A DNA stretch of 64,000 bases from Streptomyces roseus (GCF_001044425.1 NZ_LFML01000149.1:1-64000); one strand, 5' to 3'; positions 26,170 to 34,935 are shown, counted from the stretch's first letter. Numbers and translations: made by a program. Notes: a model not told the origin generated them from the letters alone.

Positions 26170-27015
26170 GTGGACATCGAAGTACTGGGCACACTGGCGG
26201 TGCGGGAACGCGGAGTCTCCGTTACGCCGACCGCCCCGAAGCCGCGACAGGTGCTGGCACTGCTGGCGCTCCATGCCGACCAGGTCGTCCCGGTGTCGGC
26301 TCTGATAGAGGAACTGTGGCAGGGGGCGCCGCCGCGCAGCGCGCGGACCACGCTCCAGACCTACGTCCTGCAGCTGCGGGCCCTCATCGCCACGGCCCTG
26401 GAACAGGGCGATGACGAGGGCGAAGCCGCCCCCGCGGGGCGGCGCACCGCCAAGGACGTGCTCGTCACCCTCCCCGGCGGCTACCTGCTCAACAGCGGGG
26501 GCGGCACCAGCGACGTCCGCGAGTTCGACCGGCTCGCCGGCATGGGCTACCGGGCGATGGACGCGGGCGACTTCCCGGGCGCGGCCCGGCTGCTGCGCGA
26601 GGCGCTGTCGCTGTGGTCCGGACCGGCCTTCGCCGACGTGCACGGCGGAATCCAGCTGGACATGGAGACGCGGCGGCTGGAGGAGACCCGGCTCTGCGCG
26701 CTCGACCAGCGCATCGAGGCGGATCTGCGGATCGGGCGGCACCGCGAGCTGCTGGCCGAACTCACCGTGCTGGCCAGCCGGTACCGCACCCACGAGAACC
26801 TGCACGGCCAGTTCATGCTGGCCCTGCACCGCTCCGGCCGCCGCGGCGAGGCCCTCGACGTCTACCAGCGGCTGCGCGCCACGCTCGTGCGCGAACTCGG
26901 GCTGGAGCCTTCGGCCGCCCTGCGCAGGCTGCAGCGCTCGATCCTCATGGCCAGCCCCGAGACCCCGGTGGCGGCGGAGACCAACAACAGCGAGCGACTC
27001 GCGCGCGTGGGCTGA
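26170..27015 (+). CDS. SARP-family transcriptional activator
   Basis: The protein has 281 residues, the short SARP form. An OmpR-like winged-helix DNA-binding domain (about 1-105, with PRQVLALLALHADQVVPVSALIEELW) is followed by the bacterial transcriptional activation domain (about 110-260, with EFDRLAGMGYRAMDAGDF and LHGQFMLALHRSGRRGEALDVY). SARPs bind direct heptamers at 11-bp pitch and recruit RNA polymerase. The GTG at 26170 follows GGGGAG. Tandem ARE-like sites upstream put it under GBL-receptor control, linking the signal to cluster activation. Confidence 0.92.
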   Translation: MDIEVLGTLAVRERGVSVTPTAPKPRQVLALLALHADQVVPVSALIEELWQGAPPRSARTTLQTYVLQLRALIATALEQGDDEGEAAPAGRRTAKDVLVTLPGGYLLNSGGGTSDVREFDRLAGMGYRAMDAGDFPGAARLLREALSLWSGPAFADVHGGIQLDMETRRLEETRLCALDQRIEADLRIGRHRELLAELTVLASRYRTHENLHGQFMLALHRSGRRGEALDVYQRLRATLVRELGLEPSAALRRLQRSILMASPETPVAAETNNSERLARVG

Positions 27016-27136
27016 GATGGCCGCCGCACGCGACACCCGAACCGGGACCGGAAAGACGGCCGGGACCGGGACGGCGACCGGGACCGGAGCACGGAGCCGG
27101 AGGCGCGTCCGGACCGCCGGCGGAGGGGGCGGCGCC

Positions 27137-27856
27137 GTGCAGGAGAGGTCGGAGCGGACCCGCAGGAAACTGGTGCACGCGGGCGCCGAGATGTTCCACC
27201 GCAACGGCTACGCGAACGCGACGCTCCTGGAGATCGCCGCGTTCGCCGGAGTGACCAAGGGGGCGCTGTACTTCCATTTCGCCTCCAAGGACGAACTGGC
27301 GGAGGCGGTCCGGCTGCGCGGCTGCGAGCTGCTGCGCGAATCCGTGCGCGCACTGCGCGCCTGCGGCGGCTCCCCGCTCCAGACCCTGGTCGATCTGACG
27401 CACTGGCTCGCGCTGGGCCTGCGCGAGGAACCGGCGATCCCGGCCAGCTTCCGCATCACCAGGGAGTGCGCCGGACTGCCCTCGCTCGCCACCGACTTCC
27501 ACCGGATCTGGCTCGCGGAGGTCTGCGGGCTGCTGCGCGCGGCCCGGGACGCGGGCGAACTGCGCACCGGGGGCCGCTGGGAGAGCATCGAATCCCTGGT
27601 CGCCGCGGCGGCCTGCGGCATCGAGACGCTGGCGGCGACGGGCATGCCGTACGCCGAACTGCAGCGCCGGGTGGCGGGGCTGTGGTCGCTGCTGCTGCCG
27701 AGTCTGGTTCCGGAGGGCGCGCAGCGGGAGTTCCGGGTCGGGATGCCGGATCCCGACACGGCGCCCGGGCGGGTGGGGGACGTACGCGAGGACGACGCCC
27801 CGGACGGGGGCGTGGACCACCTGTCCCCTCCGGTGTTCTCCGGCAGCAGCACGTGA
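27137..27856 (+). CDS. TetR-family regulator, ArpA-like
   Basis: The protein has 239 residues from a GTG at 27137 (VQERSERTRRKLVHAGAEMF). The HTH segment ATLLEIAAFAGVTKGALYFHF (about 28-48) is of the GBL-receptor type; the effector half includes TLVDLTHWLALGLREEPAIP and LLLPSLVPEGAQREF. An ATG at 27017 in the same frame would add 40 residues of Gly/Thr low-complexity sequence encoded by repetitive DNA and is less likely. The gene follows the SARP gene by about 120 bp and may be co-transcribed. Confidence 0.85.
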   Translation: MQERSERTRRKLVHAGAEMFHRNGYANATLLEIAAFAGVTKGALYFHFASKDELAEAVRLRGCELLRESVRALRACGGSPLQTLVDLTHWLALGLREEPAIPASFRITRECAGLPSLATDFHRIWLAEVCGLLRAARDAGELRTGGRWESIESLVAAAACGIETLAATGMPYAELQRRVAGLWSLLLPSLVPEGAQREFRVGMPDPDTAPGRVGDVREDDAPDGGVDHLSPPVFSGSST

Positions 27857-27956
27857 CCGCGGGCGTGACCGTTCCCGTGATCGGTGCCCCGTGACGTGTG
27901 ATTCGTGACCCGTGACCCGTGACCGTGTGTCGGCCGACGGCTTGGAGGAGCCTGCG

Positions 27957-28871
27957 ATGACGATGGAACATCCCGCGGACGTACTGACCGACCTCATCGG
28001 GGTGCTCGGCGACGTCCTGCGGGTCAAGCCGGAGAAGATCGACCCCGAGCAGACCTTCCAGTCCATGGGGCTCGACTCCCTGCTGGTCGTGGAGTTCGTC
28101 GCCGTCGTCAACACCCGGTACGGGCTGCGCGTGCGCGCGACCGACCTGTACGACTTCCCGACGCCGGTGTCCTTCGCGCGCGAGGTCGCGCGGGCGGCGA
28201 GCGGTGCGGGCCCGGCTGCGCCGGTTCCCGCGGCTGCGCCGGTCCCCGTCGCGGCGCCGGCCGCGGGCATGGCGTACGAAGCGCCGACGGCGGCCTCCGC
28301 CGCCCCCGCCCCCGCCGCCCGGCAGGCGCCGGCGGCCGCCGCGGCGACCCGGATCGCGGAGGTGCTGCGCGAGCAGCTCGCCGGGATCCTGTGCTGCGAC
28401 CCGTGGGACATCGACACCACGGCGGCGTTCAACGTGCTCGGGGTGGACTCCATGGTGGGCGCCGAGTTCATCGCGGTCGTCAACCGGAGCTTCGGTCTGC
28501 GGGAGCGGTCCGTCCTGTTGTACGAGCACCCGAACCTGGCCGCCATGGCCGCGTACATCGCGACGCGGTCGGGGGCGGCGGCGCAGGCGGTCCAGGAAGC
28601 GCAGGTGGCGCAGGCCGCGCACACCGCGCACACCGCTCGCCCCGCGCAGGACTTCGCCCCGGCCCCGCGGACGCCGGAACCGGCGTACCGGCCCGCCGCC
28701 GCGGGCCCGGTCACCGCGCTCGCCGCGGTCTCCGCCGTTCCCGCGGTCGCCGGTCCGGGGCCGGCCGCGCGGCCGCTTCCCGCGGGCGACCTCGACGTCC
28801 TGCTCGACGCGATCCGCGACGACCGGCTCACCGTGGACGAGGCCCTCGTACTGCTCGGCCGTCGCGGCTGA
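27957..28871 (+). CDS. Tandem acyl carrier protein
   Basis: The protein has 304 residues and two ACP domains. Phosphopantetheine attachment serines are Ser41 (MGLDSLLVVEF) and Ser165 (LGVDSMVGAEF), separated by an Ala/Pro linker. A long Ala/Pro region then leads to a C-terminal helical motif, LDAIRDDRLTVDEALVLLGRRG. The next protein starts with a similar motif, so these may dock. The ACPs resemble type I PKS/NRPS-associated carriers more than the type II ACP at 39270. GGAGGA precedes the ATG. It heads a three-gene unit with the KS-like and phosphopantetheinyl transferase genes. Confidence 0.88.
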   Translation: MTMEHPADVLTDLIGVLGDVLRVKPEKIDPEQTFQSMGLDSLLVVEFVAVVNTRYGLRVRATDLYDFPTPVSFAREVARAASGAGPAAPVPAAAPVPVAAPAAGMAYEAPTAASAAPAPAARQAPAAAAATRIAEVLREQLAGILCCDPWDIDTTAAFNVLGVDSMVGAEFIAVVNRSFGLRERSVLLYEHPNLAAMAAYIATRSGAAAQAVQEAQVAQAAHTAHTARPAQDFAPAPRTPEPAYRPAAAGPVTALAAVSAVPAVAGPGPAARPLPAGDLDVLLDAIRDDRLTVDEALVLLGRRG

Positions 28872-28899
28872 AGCCGAATCCCGTAAGGAGCACGTCCAG

Positions 28900-30669
28900 A
28901 TGGACGAGAAGGAAGTCCTGACCCGGTTCAAGAACGGCCATCTGGACCGGGCCCAGGTCGCCGCGCTGCTGACCGGCGCCGGCACCGGGACGGGACCCGT
29001 CGTCCTCACACCACCGGAGCCGCCGGCCACCGGGGCCATCGCCATCGTCGGGATGGCCGGCCGCTACCCGGGGGCGCCGGACCTGGCCGCGTTCTGGCGC
29101 CGGGCGCGCGAGGGGTACGACAGCGCCTCGACCCCGCCGCCCGGCCGGCCCGGCGAGGAGCCCGGCCACTACCTGGAGCGCGTACAGGACTTCGACCCGG
29201 AGTTCTTCGGGATCGACGCGCACGAAGCCGCCCTGATGGACCCCCAGGAGAGGCTGTTCCTCGAAACCGCGTGGGAGGCCCTGGAGGACGCCGGCTGCAC
29301 CGGCGGCCGACTCGACGCCCTGACCGCCGCCGACGGCACCCCGCGCAGCGTCGGGGTGTTCACCGGCGCCGGGTCCGGCGACTACGCGCTGCTCGCCGTC
29401 CGGACGTGGAGCCGCGAGCGGCCCCGCCCGATGCCCCGGGGCGGTCAGTGGAGCCTGCCCAACCGGCTTTCCGCCCTGCTCGGCCTCACCGGCCCCAGCC
29501 AGTCGGTGGACACCGCCGAGTCCTCGGTGCTCGTCGCCCTCCATCTCGCGGCGGCCGCCCTGCACCGCGGAGAGTGCGCCGCCGCGCTCGTCGGTGGCGT
29601 ACGGCTGCTGCTGCACCCGTCCAGCCGGCACCCCGGCGCGGGCGAGGGCGTCGGCGCGCTGCTGCTGAAGCCGCTGGCGCGGGCCCTGGCCGACGGGGAC
29701 GGCATCCACTGCCTGGTGCGCGGCAGTGCGGTCGGCCACACCGCACCCGACCCCACGGCCCCCGGCCCGGGCCGCGGGTCCCGGCCCGCGGGCGCTCGTA
29801 CGCGGGGTGCGTCCGCGCGTACGCCGGGAAGGGCCCCGGCGGGCCGGGTCTCGCGGGAGGCGCTGCGGGCCGCCGGTGTGGGCGGCGCGGACGGAGTCGT
29901 CCGTGAGGACGCCGGGGCCGTGCGCGCGCTCGTGGGCGAGGCGGGGGCCGCCACCGGCGTGGCCGCCGTGACACGGGCCGTTTTCCAGCTGGGGCACCGG
30001 GTCCTGGCGCCGGGGGCGGAGTCTGCCGGGGCGGAGCGCGCCGGGGCGCGGGTCTGGGAGAACGAGGGGCCCGGGCCGCGGCGGATCTGCGTCGGGGTGC
30101 GCGGGGCCGGGGGTACGGACGCCGAGGTGGTGTTGGAGGAGTACCTGCCAGAGGCCGCCGAGCCGTCCGCCGTCGCGCAGCGGGCCCCGGTGGGCCCCGA
30201 GCTGTTCCTGCTGTCCGCCCCGACCCCCGCCCACTTGGCGGCCACCGCCCGGCGGTTCGCCGCTCTGCTGGGCGGGGCCGGGCCCGTGCCGGAGCTCGAC
30301 CGGCTCGCGCGCGGCCTGCGGACGGGGCGGGCCGCCATGGACTGCCGGTTCGCGGCCGTCGTCGCGGACACCGGCGAACTGCTGCGGGTCCTGGAGGAGT
30401 TCGTACGGGACGGGGCGCCCTGCGCCGATCTGCGGGGCGGCGGAGCCGACCCGCTGGGGCTGGGGGCCGTACCGGAGACGGACGGGTACCTCGCCGCGCT
30501 GTGGCAGGCCGGGCATCTGCACCAGCTGCGCGGGCTGTGGCTGTCGGGACTGGACGTGGACTGGGCCGCGCTGGAGCCGGCGGGGGGCGGGGCGGCCGGC
30601 GTGCCGCTGCCCCCGTCCGCGTTCCTGCGCGTACCGCTTTGGCTGAGCGGCGAGGAGGGCCCGGCATGA
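28900..30669 (+). CDS. Ketosynthase-like protein lacking catalytic Cys and His
   Basis: The protein has 589 residues. A short N-terminal helical motif (EVLTRFKNGHLDRAQVAALL) is followed by a type I ketosynthase fold beginning IAIVGMAGRYPGAPDLAAFW (about 47-66). At the active site the canonical DTACSS reads DTAESS, so Cys is Glu207. The region that should carry the HGTGT histidine reads VREDAGAVRAL, and the NIGHxE region is replaced by VAAVTRAVFQLGHRVL. All three catalytic residues are thus absent. The C-terminus resembles the post-AT linker (LDVDWAALEPAG, VPLPPSAFLRVPLWL), yet there is no acyltransferase domain between. It probably serves as a structural or docking partner for the adjacent tandem ACP. 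It overlaps the next gene by ATGA. Confidence 0.85.
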   Translation: MDEKEVLTRFKNGHLDRAQVAALLTGAGTGTGPVVLTPPEPPATGAIAIVGMAGRYPGAPDLAAFWRRAREGYDSASTPPPGRPGEEPGHYLERVQDFDPEFFGIDAHEAALMDPQERLFLETAWEALEDAGCTGGRLDALTAADGTPRSVGVFTGAGSGDYALLAVRTWSRERPRPMPRGGQWSLPNRLSALLGLTGPSQSVDTAESSVLVALHLAAAALHRGECAAALVGGVRLLLHPSSRHPGAGEGVGALLLKPLARALADGDGIHCLVRGSAVGHTAPDPTAPGPGRGSRPAGARTRGASARTPGRAPAGRVSREALRAAGVGGADGVVREDAGAVRALVGEAGAATGVAAVTRAVFQLGHRVLAPGAESAGAERAGARVWENEGPGPRRICVGVRGAGGTDAEVVLEEYLPEAAEPSAVAQRAPVGPELFLLSAPTPAHLAATARRFAALLGGAGPVPELDRLARGLRTGRAAMDCRFAAVVADTGELLRVLEEFVRDGAPCADLRGGGADPLGLGAVPETDGYLAALWQAGHLHQLRGLWLSGLDVDWAALEPAGGGAAGVPLPPSAFLRVPLWLSGEEGPA

Positions 30670-31487
30670 CGACGCTGCCGCCCGACCCGGCGGGGTCGGG
30701 GGAGACCGAGCCGGCCCCGGTCAACCTGTGGTTCTGCCCCAACGAGGACCTGGCGCCCGGGATCGCCGCGACCCTGGCCTCGTACTGGCTGGACGAGAAC
30801 GAGCAGGAGGTGGCGGGCCGGTTCCTCTTCGAGCGCGACCGCCGGCAGTACCTCGTCGCGCACGCGCTGGTGCGGCGGGTGCTCGCGCTGGAGACCGGCA
30901 TCCCGGAGGCGGAGGCGGTCATCTGGCGCTCCTCGCGCGGGCGGCCGTTCCTGCAGACTCCGGCCGGAGGGCTGCCGCGGGGGGCCGACGCCCTGGACTT
31001 CAACCTCTCGCACGCCAACGCCTACAACCTGCTGGGGGTGGCGCGGGGGCTGCGGATCGGCGTGGACGTGGAGCGGCTGGACCGGGGCGAGCGCGGCCTG
31101 GACAACATCATCGCGACGTTCGCCGGGGAGGAGCAGGACTGGATCGCCGGCGCCGCGCCGGGGCGGCCGCGGGACCGGCGGGCGCTGCGGCTGTGGACGC
31201 TGAAGGAGGCGTACTCGAAGGCGCGGGGTCTGGGCCTGGGGCTGCCGTTCGACTCCTTCGCGTTCACTCTGGCCGAGGACCGGGGGGTGCTGTCGTTCCG
31301 GCCGCCTGCCGACGACTCGGCGCGGCGGTGGCGGTTCCTGGAGGTGGAGCCGGTGCCGGAGGTACTGGCGGCGGTGGCGGTCGAAGTCGACTCCGAGCGC
31401 CCGCCGGCGGTCCACCTCCACCACGGCTTCCCCTGGGGCCGCGCGGCGCCCCGCCGCCTGGTCCTCCCGGCGCCCGCGGGGGTATGA
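30666..31487 (+). CDS. Sfp-type 4'-phosphopantetheinyl transferase
   Basis: The protein has 273 residues. Motifs are NLSHA (about 117), IGVDVERL (about 132) and LRLWTLKEAYSKARGLGLGL (about 176), the Mg2+/CoA binding signature of the Sfp group. It transfers phosphopantetheine from CoA to carrier-protein serines. The start overlaps the KS-like gene stop (ATGA), so the tandem ACP just upstream is a natural substrate. A second such gene is at 53615. Confidence 0.93.
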   Translation: MTTLPPDPAGSGETEPAPVNLWFCPNEDLAPGIAATLASYWLDENEQEVAGRFLFERDRRQYLVAHALVRRVLALETGIPEAEAVIWRSSRGRPFLQTPAGGLPRGADALDFNLSHANAYNLLGVARGLRIGVDVERLDRGERGLDNIIATFAGEEQDWIAGAAPGRPRDRRALRLWTLKEAYSKARGLGLGLPFDSFAFTLAEDRGVLSFRPPADDSARRWRFLEVEPVPEVLAAVAVEVDSERPPAVHLHHGFPWGRAAPRRLVLPAPAGV

Positions 31488-31535
31488 GCCCGCCCGCCGC
31501 GCTGCCGACTGCCCGGCCCGGACCGGTGCCCCGGT

Positions 31536-31552
31536 GACCCGGTGACCGGGTC
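31536..31552. terminator. Short hairpin between convergent PPTase and AbiEii genes
   Basis: GACCCGG and CCGGGTC (7 bp) pair around a 3-nt loop, in the 77-bp gap between convergent genes. Confidence 0.5.
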
Positions 31553-31564
31553 CTGTTCTCCGCG

Positions 31565-32239
31565 TCAGAAGGTCTCTTCCTCCGTGTCGTGGGAGGCGAG
31601 GCGTTGTTCGAGGTCGGTGGCCCAGGACCGGGCCCAGTGCCTCAGCACGGCGATGGCCGGCCGGTCGAGGCCGTAGACGTGGAATTCCTCGTCGTCGTAC
31701 CAGTCGGTGCCGGCGAGGCGGTCGTGGAGGTCTTCAAGACGGAACTCTTCGCGACCATGGCGCCGGCCGAGGTGCTCGAGTTCGGTGGGCGTGCGCATGC
31801 GGGAAGCAGCGTGGACGTCGATGACGTCGCGGACGGCGCCGCGGTCGGCAAGGGCGCGGACCTTGGTGCCGATGACGTCGTCGAGGGCGAGGACCGGGCC
31901 GTACTCGGTGTGGGCCGGGGCGCTCCAGAGGTTCTCTTTGAGGATGTCGACCTCGCATTCGGCGCCGTCCGCGGGGTCGGTGACCATCAGGCGGGCGGAC
32001 AGCGGGTCGACGGCGATGACGGCGACCTGCCAGCCGCGTTTGGCCAGCTCGTGGGCGAGGTCGGTGGTGATGTCGGTCATGGGGGCGGGGTTCTCGGTGG
32101 CGACGTCGAGGTCCTGGCTGAGGCGGTCGACGAGGCCGTGGGCCTGCACCGCGTATCCGCCGGTGATCACGAGGGGATAGGGCGTGCCGATGGCGATCAC
32201 GTCGGCCAGGAGCCGGCGGTGCAGTGCGCTGAGGTTCAC
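31565..32239 (-). CDS. Nucleotidyltransferase, AbiEii/AbiGii toxin family
   Basis: The protein has 224 residues. The nucleotidyltransferase signature is seen as VITGGYAVQAHGLVDRLSQDLDVATE (G-G-x9-R-x-S-x-D-x-D, about 25-50). Later Asp residues (CEVDIL) and ALDDVIGTKVRALADRGAVRDVIDV also match the family. AbiEii proteins are toxins of abortive-infection or toxin-antitoxin systems. The GTG at 32239 overlaps the upstream gene stop (GTGA). It lies within the biosynthetic region but faces against it, so it may be a stability or defence module. Confidence 0.82.
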   Translation of the reverse strand: MNLSALHRRLLADVIAIGTPYPLVITGGYAVQAHGLVDRLSQDLDVATENPAPMTDITTDLAHELAKRGWQVAVIAVDPLSARLMVTDPADGAECEVDILKENLWSAPAHTEYGPVLALDDVIGTKVRALADRGAVRDVIDVHAASRMRTPTELEHLGRRHGREEFRLEDLHDRLAGTDWYDDEEFHVYGLDRPAIAVLRHWARSWATDLEQRLASHDTEEETF

Positions 32240-32607
32240 GCGGCGGGCGTCGTCCGCGTCCGGGCCGTCAGCCGGGGGAAGCGTTCTTCCCAGACCTGGC
32301 GGATGTGGCGGCTGACCAGGGTGCGCAGGACGGGCCACTGCTCGGTCAGAAGGCCGCTGTCCAGGAGCGCGACCAGGTCGTCGCGCTGCCCCTCCGCCAG
32401 GACGGTGCGGTACAGGCTCATCCGCTGCCGGGGCCGGTCCAGGTCGTACGCGCGCAGCCCGGACCACGCCACGTGCAGGGGCAGCTCCACCACTCCGTGG
32501 GACGGGCCGGCCAGCTCGTCGAGGGAGGCGGGCAGGCGGCCGGTGTACCGCTCGCGCAGGACCTCGCCTGCGGAGACCGGTGAGACAGACGACGACAGCT
32601 GAGCCAT
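32236..32607 (-). CDS. Partner of AbiEii-like protein, unknown family
   Basis: The protein has 123 residues, starting MAQLSSSVSPVSAGEVLRERY. It has ELPLHVAWSGLRAYDLDRPRQRMSLYRTVLAEG (about 42-75) and LLTEQWPVLRTLVSRHIRQVWEERFPRL. No AbiEi-type winged helix is recognised. The 4-bp overlap with the toxin-family gene implies co-translation and a possible antitoxin or accessory role, which is inference. The 290-bp gap to the next gene on the right contains only a weak SARP-box candidate. Confidence 0.7.
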   Translation of the reverse strand: MAQLSSSVSPVSAGEVLRERYTGRLPASLDELAGPSHGVVELPLHVAWSGLRAYDLDRPRQRMSLYRTVLAEGQRDDLVALLDSGLLTEQWPVLRTLVSRHIRQVWEERFPRLTARTRTTPAA

Positions 32608-32769
32608 GCGGCCAGTATCCCGTGCCACGGCCCCCACTGGCACCGCGAACGCGACATCGTGCCCCGGCACCGTCCTGTGCTCGGCATGTGCCCCACCCGT
32701 TCACCTGCGTCCTGCCCGCGATTTTCACCTCCGCAGTCGACGGGGAAAACAGAAAGGTCGGAAATCTGC

Positions 32770-32787
32770 TTGACGAGGGATTGAGGG
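32770..32787 (+). promoter_or_regulatory. Weak SARP-box candidate upstream of MBL-fold gene
   Basis: TTGACGA-N4-TTGAGGG at 11-bp pitch lies 110 bp upstream of the MBL gene start. It is less like the other boxes than they are like each other. Confidence 0.35.
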
Positions 32788-32897
32788 GCGGGGATTTCCG
32801 GGCGGACCGGGCGGCGGGGAAGTCGGAAATCAAGCGGGAATCGAGGCGGGCGGGAGAGGATTTCGCCTTGGTCTTCGACGGAACGGGAGAGGTGGGC

Positions 32898-33806
32898 ATG
32901 GGCGGGGAGCCGGGCGTTGTCGAGGTGGCCGACGGGGTCCATGCCTATGTGCAGCCCGAAGGCGGGTGGTGCCTGAACAATGCGGGGATCATCAGCCATC
33001 GCGGGTCCAGCGCGCTCGTCGACACCGCCGCCACCGAGGAGCGGGCCCGCCGGCTGCGCGAGGCCGCGGTGCGGGTGGCGGGGCGGGCGCCCCGGGCCCT
33101 CGTCAACACGCATTTCCACGGGGACCACACCTACGGGAACTTCATCTTTCCCGAGGCGCTCACCATCGGGCACGAGCGGACCCGGGCCATGGTCCGGGCG
33201 GCCGGCCTGCACATGGCCGGGCTGTGGCCCGACGTGTGCTGGGGGGACATCGAGGTCCGGCCGCCCGAGCTGACGTTCCGGGACCGGACGACGCTCCACG
33301 TGGGGGAGGTCCGCGCCGAGCTCATCCACATCGGGCCGGCCGCCCACACCACCGACGACACCGTCGTCTGGCTGCCCGATCAGGGGGTGCTGTTCACCGG
33401 CGACCTCGTCATGAACGGGGTCACCCCGTTCTGCGTCATGGGGTCGGTCGCCGGGAGCCTGCGGGCCCTGGAGCGACTGCGGGGGCTGGGCGCCACCACC
33501 GTCGTCCCCGGTCACGGGCCCGTCGCGGGGCCCGAGGTGTTCGACGTCAACGAGGGCTACCTGCGCTGGGTGCGGCAGCTGGCCCGGGAGGGCCTCGCGG
33601 CCGGGGTGAGCCCGCTGGAGCTGGCCCGCGGCACCGACCTCGGGCCGTACGGCGAACTGCTCGACCCCGAGCGGCTGCTGCCCAACCTCCACCGCGGCTA
33701 CGTGGAGGCGGAGGGCCGGCTGCCCGAGGGGTCACCCCTCGACGTCGGCGCCCTGTTCGAGGAGATGACCGCCTTCCACGGGCGGCCCCTGGCCTGTCAC
33801 GCCTGA
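32898..33806 (+). CDS. Metallo-beta-lactamase-fold hydrolase/cyclase (ActIV-like)
   Basis: The protein has 302 residues. The metal-binding motif HxHxDH is seen as VNTHFHGDHTYGNFIFP (about 66-82), with later His and Asp ligands in GPAAHTTDDTVVW (about 146) and GVLFTGDLV (about 164) and VVPGHGPV (about 199). ActIV of actinorhodin synthesis has the same fold and size and acts as second-ring cyclase and thioesterase. With an ActIII-like KR and ActVII-like cyclases nearby, that role is likely here. Its 3' end overlaps the convergent SARP gene by 75 bp. Confidence 0.82.
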   Translation: MGGEPGVVEVADGVHAYVQPEGGWCLNNAGIISHRGSSALVDTAATEERARRLREAAVRVAGRAPRALVNTHFHGDHTYGNFIFPEALTIGHERTRAMVRAAGLHMAGLWPDVCWGDIEVRPPELTFRDRTTLHVGEVRAELIHIGPAAHTTDDTVVWLPDQGVLFTGDLVMNGVTPFCVMGSVAGSLRALERLRGLGATTVVPGHGPVAGPEVFDVNEGYLRWVRQLAREGLAAGVSPLELARGTDLGPYGELLDPERLLPNLHRGYVEAEGRLPEGSPLDVGALFEEMTAFHGRPLACHA

Positions 33807-34721
33807 GGTCAGGCCCTCCAGACGCCGGATCAGCTCCTGCTGCTCCCGCGCCAGGGTCTCGATCCGCAATCCCAGGCGGGCTATGGCGCCGCCCAGTTCG
33901 TGCAGCGTGGCGTCCGGGTCCGGTGCGGACAGGGACGGGGCGTGGTGGAGGATCGCCTCCATGCGCCCGCGCAGCGCCGGGCCCGGCTCCACGCCGAGTT
34001 CGTCCACCAGGCGGCGGCGGGCGCGCTCGTACACGCCGAGCGCCTCGGCCTGGCGGCCGCAGCGGTACAGGGCCAGCATCAGGAGGTCGTAGAGCCGCTC
34101 GCGCACCGGGTGGCGGGCCGTCAGCCGTTCCAGCTCCCGGGCGGCCTCGGCGTGGCGGCCGCTGCGCAGGCGGGCCTCGTACAGGGTCTCCAGCGTGGTC
34201 AGCCGCAGTTCCTCCAGCCGCTCGGCCTCCCTCGCGCACAGAGGGCCCTGCCCGCTGCCCGCGAGGGCCGGGCCCCGCCACAGGGCGAGGGCGTCTCCGA
34301 GGAGTTGGGCACCCCGGACCGGATCGGCGGCCAGCGTTCCACGGCCCTTCGAGGAGAGGTCCTGGAAGCGGTGGGCGTCCGTGCGCGCCGCCGGACGGCC
34401 CAGCGTGTAGCCCGTCGCGCGGGTGGAGATCCAGTCCTCGCCGGCCGCTCGCCGGAGCAGCCGGCGCAGGCGGGCCACGTGGGCGTGCAGCGCGTTGGCC
34501 GCGCCCGGCGGCGGGCGGTCGCCCCACAGTTCGTGGATCAGCCGCTCGGCGGGCAGCACCTGGCCCGCCCGCACCACCAGGGCGCCGAGCAGCGCCCGCT
34601 GTTTGGCGCCGGACGGGGCGGCGTACGTTCCCGTACGGCGGTCGAGCACCTCCACCGGGCCCAGGACGCGGAAGTCCATTTCCCCGGTGCCGTCAACGAT
34701 GCCGTCCACGGTGTCGTCCAC
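33732..34721 (-). CDS. SARP-family activator with long C-terminus
   Basis: The protein has 329 residues. The winged-helix domain starts at MDFRVLGPVEVLDRRTG (residue 15) and includes GAKQRALLGALVVRAGQVLPAERLI; the activation domain includes RERLYDLLMLALYRCGRQAEALGVYERARR. A C-terminal helical segment (LRIETLAREQQELIRRLEGL) could be a coiled coil. The GTG at 34721 has GGGGG upstream; the ATG at 34679 is an alternative. It is divergent from a second SARP gene, and both may be driven by the dual box at 34829-34849. Confidence 0.87.
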   Translation of the reverse strand: MDDTVDGIVDGTGEMDFRVLGPVEVLDRRTGTYAAPSGAKQRALLGALVVRAGQVLPAERLIHELWGDRPPPGAANALHAHVARLRRLLRRAAGEDWISTRATGYTLGRPAARTDAHRFQDLSSKGRGTLAADPVRGAQLLGDALALWRGPALAGSGQGPLCAREAERLEELRLTTLETLYEARLRSGRHAEAARELERLTARHPVRERLYDLLMLALYRCGRQAEALGVYERARRRLVDELGVEPGPALRGRMEAILHHAPSLSAPDPDATLHELGGAIARLGLRIETLAREQQELIRRLEGLTSGVTGQGPPVEGGHLLEQGADVEG

Positions 34722-34828
34722 GGGCCTCGCGCCCCCTTTCCGGCTGAAATGAAATGGGTGCCGGATTCCATCCCCCGAACGGAATCTAGCAGCTGCTTTT
34801 CAGCCTGCAACCGTCGGAAGCGGAGGGC

Positions 34829-34849
34829 GGCTCGACACCGGCTCAAGAA
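34829..34849. promoter_or_regulatory. Bidirectional SARP-box candidate between two SARP genes
   Basis: On the plus strand TCGACAC-N4-TCAAGAA (34832-34849) faces the SARP gene at 34936. On the minus strand the same DNA reads TTGAGCC-N4-TCGAGCC (34846-34829), facing the SARP gene at 34721. Both have 11-bp pitch. Confidence 0.55.
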
Positions 34850-34935
34850 TTCCGGGACGGCACACTGGACACCGCTACCGTGCCGGAGTCGAAGGCTGAA
34901 AATCGATGGGAACTCGACGAAATACGGAGGACACC

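Noticed and set aside
27017-27136. Extended N-terminus of the TetR protein from the ATG at 27017
   Set aside because: The extra 40 residues are Gly/Thr-rich sequence encoded by simple repeats; the GTG at 27137 has a ribosome site and a normal TetR N-terminus.
28900-30669. Loading-type KSQ decarboxylase
   Set aside because: The substitution is Glu, not Gln, and the two histidines needed for decarboxylation are absent.
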